From contig NW_022098076.1 of NCBI RefSeq assembly GCF_002288925.2, positions 84,889,062 through 84,953,061 of the forward strand: 64,000 nt of DNA, in the 5' to 3' direction. The notes beneath the pieces were generated by a model, which ran no database searches, was not told the DNA's origin, and was given only the letters and a program-made list of their open reading frames with translations. This stretch comes from Delphinapterus leucas. Taxonomy: Eukaryota > Chordata > Mammalia > Artiodactyla > Monodontidae. Both the position numbers and the translations under genes were made by a program. Position 1 is the first letter of the stretch. Every line of letters begins with the position of its first letter. Below, piece after piece: positions 20,681-33,199 of the stretch.

Positions 20681-23600
20681 ATGTCTAAGAGGCCATATTA
20701 TTATCAAACTATAAAGAACACGTGCATTATTAAATACAAGCAACTATATCTTCATTTTATTGTCCATATCATGTTCTTTTCTACCCTTCTAATTTCAAAA
20801 ATGAAGTGCCTGGGATAATTTGAATGAAAAATCTCAGGAATTTCATGTATCTAACTATAAACACTCAGCCCAGCTAAAGTGACATTGTTGGGTAATTGAG
20901 GTTCGTCTTTGTCAGCCCTTCAGCCTGTGCACCCTCCTTCTTTGGGGGTAGTATTTTGTACATAGATGCTCAGCAAGTTGTATAATTAGATGTGTTCTCC
21001 CATATAAACTTGCTCACCCAATCTTTACACATTTTACCAAAAAAAAAAAACAAAAAACTTTTTCAAAACTTCTTCATTCTTCTTAAATCTACCACCCATT
21101 CCCATCTCCACTTGTACCCTTCATAAAAAGTCTCATCTTTTACTCCACAGAGAGAACAGAAATCATGAAACTGGAGCTCTCTCCATTCTTGCCTAAACAT
21201 CCTAAAAGTCTTCCTGAGTTCATACTTGTCCGACAGTCACTGCCACTCTTGTCCCTATGGGACAAGCCTCTCTCCTCCTTCCAACGCTAAAAAAGGTGAG
21301 AAGTTTTCCTCTCTGCTAATGTGACCATATAAGAGCTCACCCCACGGCATACTACAAGTTGATCATATCAATTCTGAGACTTGCCACCCTACTGGCCTAA
21401 CCAGTAGACTTAACCAGTAGAGAACAAACAGCCTAACGATGAACCCCCCTAAAAAAACGAAAAAACCCCGAGCAAGACTGAGATTCCAAGCAAGAATAAG
21501 AGACCAGTCCTGTACTACTGGATAGAAACGTGCTGTAGAAAATCACCCATGCATATTTGGGCCTGCTGTGGGGCAAAGTGCTGTGCATGGAATTTGGGGA
21601 GAGCCTCATAGGCACATCCTGGAGTTGGGGCGTACATGAACACCAAGACAGGTACCTGATACTCTGGAGAATTCTGTAAGCAGGAGAGGAAGAGCAAGTA
21701 GCATTCAGGAAGCCCATATTCCTGCTATTTGTGATGGCAAGAATTCATGGATTTTCCTTGGTCTTAGTGGACACAAAAATTACAGCTGGTTCCCTACCCA
21801 AGAGGGTTGTCTGCCAGCATAAGGAGACTCCAGCTTGGAAGGCTGTGGTATATACTTCCAAATACAAGTCAAGGTGGGAGAGTGATAAAATAATGGTCAC
21901 AGATCACGTCGGCCACATCAGGAAATTGTCCAGATCAGAGCTCCAGAAGAGCTTCTCAAGGGAACTTAGTCCTGGAGCCCATGAAACATCATTGTTTCCC
22001 AGAGGATATCAAACATCAAGCACGGACTCCAACAGGCAGACAGGAAGCAGGGAATTTTGGTCCTTTTCTTTAACCTTGTTTCTCGCCCCTTGGAGGTACT
22101 AGAAGTAATGAGCTGGAAAAAGAAGTAAAGAATAAGGAGGAATAATTCAAGAAAAAAGAGGCACATTTTTGTCTATGATATAACTGATAGAGACACTTGT
22201 ACCAGATCCGTTTTTTAACACCATCCTCCATATGAAAACGTTGTTTTCAGTAATAATACTTTTGAAAAAAATTATATGGCAAGAAAAGATATGCAGAAAG
22301 TGAAAATATTCTTTAATTGAATTTCATATATATGTACATAATCATGCCAATTAAAAAAATTAAAGAAATTAAAAAATAAAATAAATGTTAAGATACAAAA
22401 GAGGAAAAAGTAAAGGATTGATACATTTAAATTACATTACTGTATTTTTAAAAAGAAAAAAACCTACACCAATATGTTAGTCTATCACCGTAATGAGTAA
22501 TATTATAATTTCAGTTTTCTCCAAATTTTCAATGACTGTTAAAATTATTCTTTGCATAGATATGCTCATATCTGATTGATGAATGCATTTCATCACTTTA
22601 ATTATGAAATGTTTCTTTCACACGTAGCAACAGATCTAAAAATAGTTAACAAAAGTCTTAAACATAAGTATGTTTGACAGAAATTCATAAAAATTCCAGA
22701 AATCGCAACACTATTTAGATCTTTATTTCATCAGAGTCAATTCTAGAAGCAATCGAATATCTCTATAGTTGAAACATTTCCACTAAAATATCTTAGCCAA
22801 AAATTCATTTTACACTTCTGTTATATTTGGAAGAAACCTCCACCTGTTCTTTCTTCTGCAAAAGGCAGAATAAATGGCTAAATGACTTTACTTGGTTCAT
22901 TGATTGAGAACAAGTGTCCAGTTTTAGTGAAAATGATCAAAGCATTTAAACATTGTCTTTTTGATATCTCTGGCAATGCAAGGCCAGCACCTTTTGTCAT
23001 TTCTCCAGGCATTTTTGGAAATTATTTTCTGTATATAAATTCTGTTTCCTTACATTTTATTGTTACATAGTCAGTGACATTCTCCACAAGGAACATTTTT
23101 AAAGCCCAATGTATCACTGTACATTGTTCAAGTTTGATTCTGGCTGTTTGCAAATTTGTGTCTGAATAGCCTCATCTAAAACTTCACATTGGAAGAAAAA
23201 ATAACTTAGAAAAAAAATCTAAGCTACCACTTATGCTAGTATACAGCTACCACTATGCTGAATCTCCTGCTCACACCCAAGAATATGTAGGGTTTGGAGA
23301 CGTGAACGGTGCCTAATCAGGCTGGCAAAACTTCCCTAACTTACTCTTGTAACGAATGTGTGTCTCTGAGGCTGTGTGTGTTAGGAGTCGACGCCATAAC
23401 TGGAAGTTCCCCAAGTTAGCTTCCACGTAGAATACTACATTTATTAATACCATATTCACTAAAGGAAAGTAAGACACATGTGCTCATTTGAAGCTTATAT
23501 GTGTATTATTAAAACTTGCCAGTAACCTTGGCAAGTGTTTACATGTTGGAAGATTTTTGGGGACAGGAATATTTAATTACTGGTATTGTTTAAAATTGCT

Positions 23601-24845
23601 TATTGATGGTGATTAAAAATCTGAATTTTCATTGGTTGTATTATTGCCTGCATCCTGGGCATACTGTTCTCATCTCCTTGATCAAAGTATTTCACTGGTC
23701 CCAATGCTGGACTGAGCTTGAGATGCAGGTGGTGGAGGATTGGGACTGGATGTGTAAAGGAAGTTTTGACTTAGATAAATGCACCTTTTATATCTGAGAT
23801 TTGGCATTAGCACAAAAATGAGACTACTATAACTTAGAGTGATCAAAAAGCTATAACATCTACCTGAGATGTCATCAAGAGATAGAGAAGAAAGTTACAA
23901 TAGAGCAGCGATGCATGTAAAGGGAAAAAAATGAAGGCTTTTCCTGTGAATTATTATTATTCAATAAAAGGATTACAAAACTGTACTATTTTCTAGAGTT
24001 GCAAAGTATTTTCTAATCCTATATCAATTATTCTACCCACAGGAAGCATAAAATAAATGTCAAAATTAAAACACATCAATAATGTTAACTGGAATGTTAG
24101 TATTCCCATTCTTAATTCCATACTATTAAATCATCATCGTATGGTTGCCTAATAATAAGATATAAGTACAGAACTTAGAGAGCTTTCTAGATCTTTAGGG
24201 TCAGGATCAAAAGTAAAAGGGGAAAGTATTGCTTAATATGTGCCATAAACTGAGTATGTATTTTCAAATAATGGACCATAATATTTATGTATGTGTCTGG
24301 GAGAAAAAAAGGAGAGAGGGAGCAAGCTTGACTGACCAATGACTGATTTATGGGTAAACAATATGTATCTGTATAATAGTTATCTGATAAGGAATCTCTA
24401 ACCAAGTTGTCTACGGCAACTTTTAAAGGTGCCTGTGCTGTTTACTCTCCATTTGTTGTCCCCCCTCCCTGAGATCTATTCTCCATCCTTCTCTGCCCTG
24501 GTCAGTGCCCCAAGGAGACTGACCCAAACATAGCAACTTATCCAGATCCCATGACCCTGCTTTGACCCTAGGTAGCTTTCTCAGCATCCCACGTTGATTT
24601 CTTTGAGCTTGCCCATAACTCTTTTAATACTCCATTCCTTCAGGTTGAGCCCGATCTCAGTTGAAAACATCTGCTGTCTCCTGCTGGGACTCTGATTAAT
24701 GCAATGCCTTTTGTTCCCTTTCAGCAATCCCTTTATAAGACCCCTGATCTGACTGCCTAAAGGTCTCTCAGTTATAGCTATTCTGTCGGTCCCTTAGATG
24801 TCATCTTTGCTACATTCTGGGCTGGATCTTTAGGCAAAATAAACT
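20681..24845. other. No recognised feature, 4.2 kb
   Basis: This is the longest stretch without a repeat I can name. It holds open frames of 123 codons (21731-22102, plus) and 94 codons (21433-21717, minus). Neither shows a domain, and both end in flanks with no splice or promoter context that I can support. The part at 21050-21300 is CT-rich and could be an eroded LINE (L2/CR1-like), but I cannot defend that. Confidence 0.4.
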
Positions 24846-24849
24846 CTTT

Positions 24850-24965
24850 GAATGTCAGTTTTCTAGTCTGTCCAATGGAAAAAGTGATACGTATCAAGTA
24901 ACAAGGATTAAATCGGATAATGCATGTAAACACATCTATCAGTGCGTCTGGTACCTCAGAGGTCC
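24850..24965 (+). repeat. MIR fragment
   Basis: 'cagttttctagtctgtccaa' followed by 'acaaggattaaatcggataa' and 'tgcatgtaaacacatctatc' is the 3' half of MIR in sense orientation. Confidence 0.7.
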
Positions 24966-25399
24966 AGGGGATGGAGGAAAGCTAGCTGGTAATGTTACTG
25001 TAGAAAATCCCAAAGAACCATCTTCAATACCTTATGTTGTCCTCAATTTGAAACGCCCTACTCCATTTCTTTGTTTTGAGTCTTAGTTCCCTCAGCCCCT
25101 ACAAGGATCATAGTGTTTCTTCTTTGGAATTGAGGTGCACAAGAATTGGGTAATTATAAATTTCACGCTCATGGCACACTGTCTTCATTTGGCCAATGTA
25201 TGGTCCCCTTGTATTTATTTAATCAGTTACTTCTAATGGTATAATAAGCACCCTTAAGCTGATCACTCAAAAGTGAAGTTCTTGATGTAACGGTTGATAC
25301 ATCTAACCTTCCAGTCCATCCTGCTTCCACCCACCTGATATGAACATCATCTTGAGTCTAAAATCCATCATTCCTTTGCTTCCACTTTTGTCTAGATTT

Positions 25400-26340
25400 A
25401 GTACATCTATATATACTTCTGAAAAAGTTAGTATATTTTATTTTAGTTGTTTTTAATTTATAAAAATGGTATGTGGTATGTAATCTTTTGATCTTTTCAG
25501 ATTCTTTTTTTCACTCACTTTTATTTTTCTAAGATTCTTCCATGTTGTCACATGTCATTACAGTTCATAAATGTTGACCATTATGCAGCATTCCGGAGTA
25601 TGAACAGTTAACTCATTTACTCTCTTTGGGTGGACACTTGGGTTGTCTCGAAGTTTTTATCGTTGTGAACAGTAGTGTTATTGATATGCTGTTATTGACT
25701 CCTCTGGTTCTTGTGCAAGAATTTCTCTTAGGATATTCCAAACAGTGAAATTACTGGGCCTCAGGTATATGAATATTCAACTTTAGGAGATATTGACATG
25801 ATATTTTCCAAAGTACTTGCACCAATTATCACTTCTAGTAGCAATGCACAGAAGATTCTGTGATTCAAAATCCCATTCAATCTTTGGTTTTGTCAGCCTT
25901 AAAATTTACGAACTGAATGGTATGTACTTATATCTCATGAAATGATAACAAGTCATTGTGTTCATAATGTAGTTTTTCACTAATGATGTTAAACATCTCT
26001 TCTTAGAGATGTTTCTTAGCTTAATGGAATTATTTTTTCCTGGAACTGATTTTTTTAGAAATACTTTTCTTTTTATTGTGTTATTTATGCTTTTAAAATT
26101 GAGTTTTAGTGTTCTTAAAGTTCTTGGAGTTAGTCCTTTTTTGGTTGTGTGTACAAGCTTGTAAGTCATGTTTTTTTATTTTCTTTAAAGCATTTTTGAT
26201 GCACAAAATTAACTTTAACGCAAACAATTGATTGCTATTCCCACTCAGTGAATGGTTTTGTGTCATGTTTAAAAAAATCTTCCTTTACCTGAAATCTAAA
26301 AGATATTCATCTATATTTCTACTAGGGGATTTAAAATGTT
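25400..26340 (-). mobile_element. Old L1 (L1M), ORF2 region antisense
   Basis: Antisense L1 ORF2 landmarks occur in order: 'ttcttccatgttgtcacatg', 'gtggacacttgggttgtctc', 'gaaattactgggcctcaggt', 'agtagcaatgcacagaagat' and 'tttttcactaatgatgttaa'. All frames are destroyed by stops and indels. The 3' end towards the left is indistinct. This is a dead remnant. Confidence 0.75.
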
Positions 26341-27366
26341 GTTCTTGACATTTAAGCAATGACCATTATTTTAAAGACAAAAATTAGGGGTATCTGAATA
26401 CAGTTTCATTGCACAGTAAGAAAGCTTGTAAAATGTAGTTTGAATATCCAAATATAATAGTTTTAGACACATGTTGATTTGAGAATAGAGCTGCTTGTTG
26501 AAACTATAGTGATCACTGCTCCTATTTGTGAACGATGATAAACATTTGTCTAATTATTAAGCAAATATTTAAGATTTTTAAACATTTGTCCAAATGCAGT
26601 CATATTCTTTTGAATTTTCCTCTGAGTATTTTTATGTATTATGACCATTAGATTGCTCTCATTTCAGCTCACTTAATGCTACTGAGCACCAATTCTGGGT
26701 CATCACAGTTCCATTAAATGCCCATTAAGTCTTGTCTCATGGTTAATGAAAACACCTGTATTTGAACTAATCAAAAATTGTGTATGAAAGAAGAAATATA
26801 TTTCCTTTCATAGATTTTCAAATTTGAAATGCAAATTTTTTTAATGCTGCAGCTGAACATTCTTGAATATATTTTGGAAGAATCAGAAAATAATTACCTA
26901 TCTTCCAATAGATTTTCCTTACTGCTTGTTCCTCCTCACTTCCTTTTTAGTTCTTATCTTTCTTCAACCTATATTCATATGTGCTTTTCTAATTGTAAGT
27001 TTGAGATGTACAAAAAATTCTTTAATGCAAATACTTCAGTATTTTTTCATTTTGTTGAAGGCGATTATTTTAATCTACCTGAGACTTGATGAATCAACAA
27101 TTATATTATATACATAGATAGATGCAGAGCATTTGTTTATGAGCTTCCTTTTCTAAGACAAAGCATTCTTTTCAACAAGGATTCAATTTATCTAGCTACT
27201 GGTCTGAGTTCTGAGATAACTTTGAAATAGAATTAAATGAAAAAACAAAGTTGTATTTCATTATGATATATTTAATGTTTATAAAGTCAAATAGTTTAAT
27301 TTTCATGTCAAAAAATGGCAAGGATCAGACTATAGTTCGTACCAGGTGCTGAACTTCTGAACCTAA
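26341..27366. other. No recognised feature
   Basis: Very AT-rich DNA. Two overlapping frames of about 85 codons at 26829-27117 on the plus strand are rich in F, L and I, as expected of AT-rich chance frames. Confidence 0.45.
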
Positions 27367-27379
27367 ACACGCACGCACA

Positions 27380-27411
<32 letters not shown>
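27367..27411. repeat. (CA)n microsatellite
   Basis: About 45 bp of CA repeats, broken near the left end by 'cg' and 'ta' steps, with a pure (CA) core at the right. Such tracts are usually length-polymorphic. Confidence 0.95.
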
Positions 27412-28080
27412 TTCTCAGAGACTGAGATTGTTCTTGCCAATAATTTATTTAACACAGGTTCACTGAAGGAATTATAATAATTTCACAAGCCAGTAGCATA
27501 CAGAATGATGGTTCTTAAGCCATAATGAAATAACATACTCCAAACAAGTAATAGATTAATTATGCTATTATTGTTCCAGGCAAAGGAAGATGAAAGGAAT
27601 ACAGCCCAAATTGAATTCGAGGTGTATCTTTATATGAGTTGAGACTAGGGAGAGGCAGCTTAACCAACTAAAAGCTGACATCCAGCTGTCGGGAAAGGAA
27701 AGTGAAGAGCCTTCTGTCGCTAGAGAAAGTTGCTAAGGAACAATGACATGGGCATTGACTGGCAGGATGATCTTCATGGTCCATGGGGCTGCTGCACAGC
27801 TTTCACCACTGCTGGTAAAAGAGTCACTTTTACCGCGGCGGGAGCTAATGCAAGGTTTTTAGAGAGCTGTTTAGATCAGCAAAGGGTGGCCTTGCCCAGA
27901 TTGGCCACTCTCAGATTGTCCTAACAACTATGGGTATTTATAGGAAAGAATGATGTATATTTATTGTATATATAAATAAAATTATTTATAGCCTAATTTA
28001 AATAATATTTCTATTATAAATAAATATAAAATATGCTGGGTCTCCTCACCATAGTTGCTTCTTCATGTTATTTTTGGTAA
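27412..28080. other. No recognised feature
   Basis: The part at 27650-27930 is richer in G and C than its neighbours and contains a few CpG (for example 'taccgcggcgggagc' at about 27831). It is not assignable to a repeat that I know. From 27950 to 28040 the DNA is AT-rich. Confidence 0.4.
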
Positions 28081-28082
28081 AA

Positions 28083-28560
28083 ATATATATATATATTTTT
28101 TTTTATTGGAGTATAGTTGATTTACAATGTTGTGTTAGTTTCTGGTGTACAGCAAAGTGATTCAGTTATATATACGCATATATGGTATAGTTCCCTGTAC
28201 TATACAGTAAGTCCTTGTTGTTTATCTATTTTACATATAGTAGTATGTGTCTGTTAATCCGAAACACCTAATTTGTCCCTCCCCTTTTTCCCCTTTGGTA
28301 GCCATAAGTTTGTTTTCTATGTCAGTGATTCTATTTCCATTTTATAAATAAGTTCATTTGTATCATTTTTTTAGATTCCACATATAAGTGATATCACATG
28401 GTATTTGTCTTTCTCTTACTGATTTACTTGACTTAGTATGATAATCTCTAGGTCCTTCCATGTTGCCGCAAATGGCATTATTTCATTCTTTTTTATGGCT
28501 GAGTAATATTCCACTGTGTATACATACCACATCTTCTTTATCAATTCATCTGTCGATGAT
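28083..28560 (-). mobile_element. L1 3' end with ORF2 C-terminus, antisense
   Basis: The A tail is seen as a T run at 28099-28108, followed by 'attggagtatagttgattta', 'ttctggtgtacagcaaagtg' and 'gagtaatattccactgtgta'. In the minus-strand frame crossing 28416-28560 the end of L1 ORF2 is readable (a [21 protein letters not shown] segment), the usual C-terminal signature. The element is truncated at its 5' end near 28560, where unrelated sequence begins. Confidence 0.9.
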
Positions 28561-28689
28561 AAGCCCCCAGCAGGACCTTCAGCAGCTGAGCTACCACAGA
28601 TGTGGATGATGACATCTGGACACACAATACAAAATTAAAGGAATAGAAAAAATTCTTTTTCTTGCGATGAGAACTCAGGATTTACTCTC

Positions 28690-29160
28690 AACAACTTTCA
28701 TGTATAACATATAGTAGTGTCAAATATATTATCGCGGTGTACATTACATCCCAGTACTTATTCATCTTACAACTGAAAGTCTGTACCCCTTGAATACCTT
28801 TATCCAATTTCCCCTCCCACCATGCCCTGCCTCTGGTAACCACAAATCTAATCTCTTTTTCTACAAGTTTGTTTGCTTGATTTTGAAGTATAGTTGACCT
28901 ACAACATTATGTTAGTTCCTGGTGCACAACGTATGGATTCACTGTTTCTATAACATTACAGAATGTTCACCACAATAAATCTAGTTACCGTCTGTCAACA
29001 TACAAAGATATTACATTATTCTTGACTGTATTCTCCACACTGTTCATTTCATCCCCGCTACTCATTTATTTTATAATGAAGTTTGCACCTCTTAATCTCC
29101 CTCACCTGTTTCTCTTATCCTCCCCACCCCTCCTACCCTCCAGCAACCACCTGTTTTAAA
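28690..29160 (-). mobile_element. Two older L1 3' ends, antisense
   Basis: The segments at 28690-28870 ('tgccctgcctctggtaacca') and 28880-29160 ('gaagtatagttgacctacaa', then 'tgttcaccacaataaatcta', then 'ctccagcaaccacctgttt') are each antisense L1 3' UTR. They repeat equivalent parts of the element, so at least two insertions abut here next to the younger one at 28083-28560. Confidence 0.75.
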
Positions 29161-29330
29161 TGTTTGTTGAATGAATGAAGTTAGGAGCTTAAATGCAGAG
29201 CTTCTAGGGCAGAGCAAGCATGGCACGTTTGGGGACTTGAAAAGAGGCCAATATGGTGAGAATGTGAAGAGCCAGCGCGGTGCCAGAAGAGGCTGGGAAG
29301 GTAAGCAGGAAGCCCGGTCAGGGTCACAAA
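29161..29330. repeat. Old unclassified interspersed repeat fragment
   Basis: 'ttgaaaagaggccaatatgg' to 'aagaggctgggaaggtaagc' resembles part of an old mammalian repeat whose other parts I see at 44595-44823. I cannot name the family with confidence. Confidence 0.35.
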
Positions 29331-30285
29331 GTGGCATGATTGCAAGGAGGACCTTCCACATTATGGTTTATATAAATGGCACCCCTGGAGCACAACTCAA
29401 CTGTGAATGGCGCCCTCTGGGCTGTGTAATGCAGCCTACCTGGGACAGGGGATGAAGAAGGGGGAAGAGCACCAGGTTACTTCCAGACCCAAGGAAATGA
29501 GGCAGAGAGATCTTTGTTGCAAGGGAAATCTCCTGGCTACTGAGGGCATCTTTTCCATACCCATCATTCTTTGCGGTTGACCCATTTATCCATTCTGAAT
29601 GCACACATAATCAGCAATTGCTACTGCCAGGAAGCATCAACACATGTAATTTACTTTAACACCTACAGAAGCATTTATGTATGCCATCCAGTTTTCAGGA
29701 CTACAAGATGCCAAGTGTCCAGGTGCAATGAATTCTCAAAAGTAACTAAATAAAACCATTCTACATGCACTGCTACAAACTAATGGCAAGGCTCCCAGTA
29801 ATGTTTTGAATTATTTTTTGTATTTTTTGTTGAGAATATTTTTTCATGCTTCACTTTCAACTCTTTTTGGTCTATTAAAATGAAACCATTTTATTGACTC
29901 TCACCTTCCTTACAAATATTGCCAAAAAATCATAATAAAACCCACATGTGTTTCCTGAATGTTATGTAACTTTCTAGTAAATAAGCAGAGTAGGATGACA
30001 TAATCTCAACTTTACTCTCTCCCAAAATTATTTGCCTGATGTGTGCTCTTCCATGAAAGAGCTTTTAAGCAATCATATGTGAGATTAGCACATGTGAAAA
30101 GAAGAGCAGAAGTTTGCTTTTCCACTAGTTTAACAAAGAGTTGCACTGGTGACTTAAAGAGAAATCCAATTTCTCTTTGTTTTATATAACCAGTGATCTC
30201 TCAGAGGACATTCTTCACTCATTGACTCAGAGTAAAGTTAATTCTTTGGCTCATTTGCTGCAGTAGCCATATATATCTAGGTTCA
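29331..30285. other. No recognised feature
   Basis: Mostly AT-rich. The part 29371-29560 is richer in G and C and contains a few CpG but no coding sign: the 94-codon plus frame ending at 29455 overlaps minus-strand frames of similar length. Confidence 0.4.
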
Positions 30286-30289
30286 AATT

Positions 30290-30450
30290 ACGCCTCGGCC
30301 CTGTTCAACCTCTGTCACCTACATTTAATGCTGCTTAATCTCAGTGCCCTCAACTGTAAATGGGGATAACAATGATATTATTGTAGGGTTTTTAACAGAC
30401 GTGAAAATATAAATACCTAATGTAGTGGTTGGTACAGATGTTACCATTTT
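30290..30450 (+). repeat. MIR fragment
   Basis: 'taatctcagtgccctcaact' then 'gtaaatggggataacaatga' and 'gtggttggtacagatg' follow the 3' half of MIR in sense orientation. Confidence 0.75.
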
Positions 30451-30499
30451 ATTACTGCATTTAATGGTATTTTATCTATTTGTAACTAAACTGCAAACA

Positions 30500-30562
30500 T
30501 ATTCCATTTATATGTAGTACACCTGAAACTAAATATTGTAAGTTAACTATATATATTTTTAA
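30500..30562 (+). repeat. Short L1-tail-like segment
   Basis: 'tgtagtacacctgaaactaa' followed by 'gttaactatatatat' resembles the last 50 bp of an old L1 3' UTR. The segment is very short. Confidence 0.45.
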
Positions 30563-30968
30563 ATTCCATCTATTATCTAAATCTTGACCCCTTTGGGATA
30601 TACATGTATCTTAGGTTGTCAAATCCTGTCCTTTAGAGCATATTCTCCCTCCCAACTTGATGTACTTCTTCAAACTGCAGATTTTTAATTTTCTTTCAAG
30701 AATCAACAATTCTTAACCATATTGATGCCTGCCTTAACATCTTTTTCTTTTTATTCTGAAATATAGAGCATGTCGAACCTGTCATTCTATCCCTTGTGTT
30801 TCTTAGTCTTGCATTCATTTTTTCCTTCTCTCTTTTTGTGCTACATTCTGTCAGTTTCCTCAGTTATAGTGTACAGTTGACTAATTTTCTTTTCTACTCT
30901 AACATACACATGGAATTTTAATTAGTCAATGGCAAGTGTATCGTGAAGCTATTTAGGGATGGGCAAGG
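30563..30968. other. No recognised feature
   Basis: AT-rich DNA without a nameable gene or repeat. Confidence 0.45.
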
Positions 30969-30969
30969 T

Positions 30970-31125
30970 GGTGAATCTCAACCCTGACTGCACATAGAAC
31001 CTCTTTAAAAATTCTGATTTTAGGGTTTCATCTCAGACAATTAAACAGAATCTCTGGGAATGAGGACCCAGACACCAGTAGTTTTTAAAGCTCTGTGGGT
31101 GATTTCAGTGAGAATCCAATTGTGA
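30970..31125 (+). mobile_element. MER5-type hAT transposon relic
   Basis: 'gtggtgaatctcaaccctga', 'gactgcacatagaacctctt', 'agaatctctgggaatgagga' and a terminal 'tgagaatccaattgtgagga' follow the order of MER5A/B, a non-autonomous hAT-Charlie element. It is strongly diverged. Confidence 0.65.
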
Positions 31126-31489
31126 GGATTCCTGGCAAGAGCAAAGAGGGAGGTCTAGGCTCCACATCATAGTTTGGAGGTGACCCAGTGGAGACTAATG
31201 ACTAACCAAATAAAAGAACAAAATCCACTTAACTTGATCTCTTACATTTTTCAAAAGATAATAACTGACTTCAAAAGTACTTATCATGTTTTTCAGCATG
31301 TAAAAGGAAAAATGTTCAGGAAACGTTTATTTATAATTTAAATTCCTTTTAGATCTACATTTCCCCAGATGAAAATTCTGTATTGAAACTACTTTGTTGT
31401 GTTATGATTTTCTTCCTTTACCTGAGAGGATAATGATGTTCTGCTATGTTAGAGGAAGTTTTAGGTACATGACTGGAAAGTTTAGGGAG

Positions 31490-31725
31490 AGTAAAAATAA
31501 TAGTAGTAGTCATACTGTTTGCGTATCTCCTGTATGTCTGACACTTTATATGATTTCTTCCAATTTTTACAAGAAATTGAGTGTTATTATTATTGTCCTG
31601 TTTTAGAGTTGAGGAAACAAACATGCAAAGGTTCAGCTAATTGTTCAAGTTTGCACAGCTCGTGAATGGCAGAGCTCTGATTCCAAACCCAGCCTTTATA
31701 ACTCCAGAGCCACCTCCTACCCCTT
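31490..31725 (-). repeat. MIR, nearly full length
   Basis: 'ccttttagagt'-like core (here 'gtcctgttttagagttgagg'), then 'ttgcacagctcgtgaatggc' and 'agagctctgattccaaaccc' show MIR antisense, reaching into its tRNA-derived part near 31710. Confidence 0.8.
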
Positions 31726-31749
31726 CAGTTGGTATTGGCCTTGAGATAA

Positions 31750-31880
31750 GGCCAGTCTTGGTTTGAACCTACATGCTTATACTCATAAATTCTGTACCTG
31801 TAAATTGTTTAGCTTTCTGAGCTTGGGCTTCCTAATCTGTAAGTGGCCTTAATAACAATGATCCTTAAGGGTGGTTTTAT
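31750..31880 (+). repeat. MIR fragment
   Basis: 'ggcttcctaatctgtaagtg' followed by 'gccttaataacaatgatcc' is the MIR core in sense orientation. It lies back to back with the antisense MIR on its left. Confidence 0.6.
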
Positions 31881-32126
31881 AGACAAAAAATCAGCCTATG
31901 TAGACTGCCTAACACAAATAACTTCTCAAAATGTGGTCTCTATGTTCATGGTTATGTTTTGACCTATGAAGTCAATAAATGTCCATAACCTGCTGACTTT
32001 TAAAACTGGAAGGAAATTGATGTATTTTCTGCAGAGATTTCCATCACAGATTCTGGATGGTCTTTTAGTAGCATTGAGCGCACTGGAACTCTCACTGGAG
32101 CTAATTGATAACATAAAAGATTTAAA

Positions 32127-32155
32127 TTATATATATATATATATATATATATACA
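32127..32155. repeat. (AT)n microsatellite
   Basis: About 28 bp of pure AT repeats. Confidence 0.95.
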
Positions 32156-33199
32156 GTTAAAAATTAAAATGACTTCTGACTTTTGTTCAGAATTTTGTGC
32201 TTTTTTTGAGACTAATAATACTTTTTTATTATGCTTATTTGCCTAATAAAATACCTGCCTGGATTTTCACTAAGTGATTTAAAATAAATATTTTTGGAGA
32301 AAAGAATAGTCATGATCCCAGGTCTGGTAGATTAAGGATAATTTCCTATGATTTTCTGAGCAAAAACAGGAGAAAAAACATTGATCTAAATATGAGAGAA
32401 ATAACAAAGAAGACAGTTTAACCAGTGACCCCTAGCAAGTAAATACTTACTCCCTTGTTCCCTTTCTCTTTCTGCAGTCCAAGTTTTTTAATGTTAATCT
32501 TGAACCTGGGAAATGATTTATAGGTTGCTTTAGCAGATTTGCTCATAAAAATTCTGACATTTCAATTGCATTCTGAACACATTCCTGTTTAAGGCCACAG
32601 AAAGTTTTATTTTATCTTTGGAGGAACTCCATCTTTCCACATTCTATTATTTCAGTGACAGATGTTTCTAGCTAACCCAGTGAGTCATCACATGTTTTTT
32701 TGTGTTTGACTTTCATCAGTGTGCATATTCTAAAGCAAGCCTTTATAATGGCAGCCTTGAGCCAGCATACTTTTAGTGGACTAGCTGCCCTTTGAAACCA
32801 TGCGGCCTTCCATTAAAAAGCCAGCTAAAACACTAGGAAAATACTATCGTTTTAAGTAGGTTTTCTGGGAAGGCAAGTCTTTTTTCCCTGAATTTTACTG
32901 GCATTTTTATACTGTTATGTCATGTGGTAGAACATGAGGCTAGTCAGATATGTCTACTTCCAGGGATAATTTCTTATTTTTATAGCATTTAGCTGAGTTT
33001 ACCAGTATGCCTAATGGAAACCAACCACTAGCTCAATTTTTCTATGTTTAGGGATGGGAATCCAATATGTAGGTTTCTTAAGTGAGAGGGTTTCTTTCCT
33101 TGTAATTATATAATTTAGCTCCTTGAACAACAACTTTCACCTGTGCATGGGTTCCTCATCTTCGCCCCCTGCCTCTTTCTTAGCTGTAAGCAATATCTT
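32156..33199. other. No recognised feature
   Basis: AT-rich DNA with no gene or nameable repeat. The region 32640-32830 is the least AT-rich part and lacks open frames of note. Confidence 0.45.

Noticed and set aside
20555..20743. Tyrosine/isoleucine-rich small protein
   Set aside because: It is the translation of a TA/CA-rich microsatellite tract.
21731..22102. 123-codon plus-strand open frame
   Set aside because: No recognisable motif or conserved feature. It could be chance.
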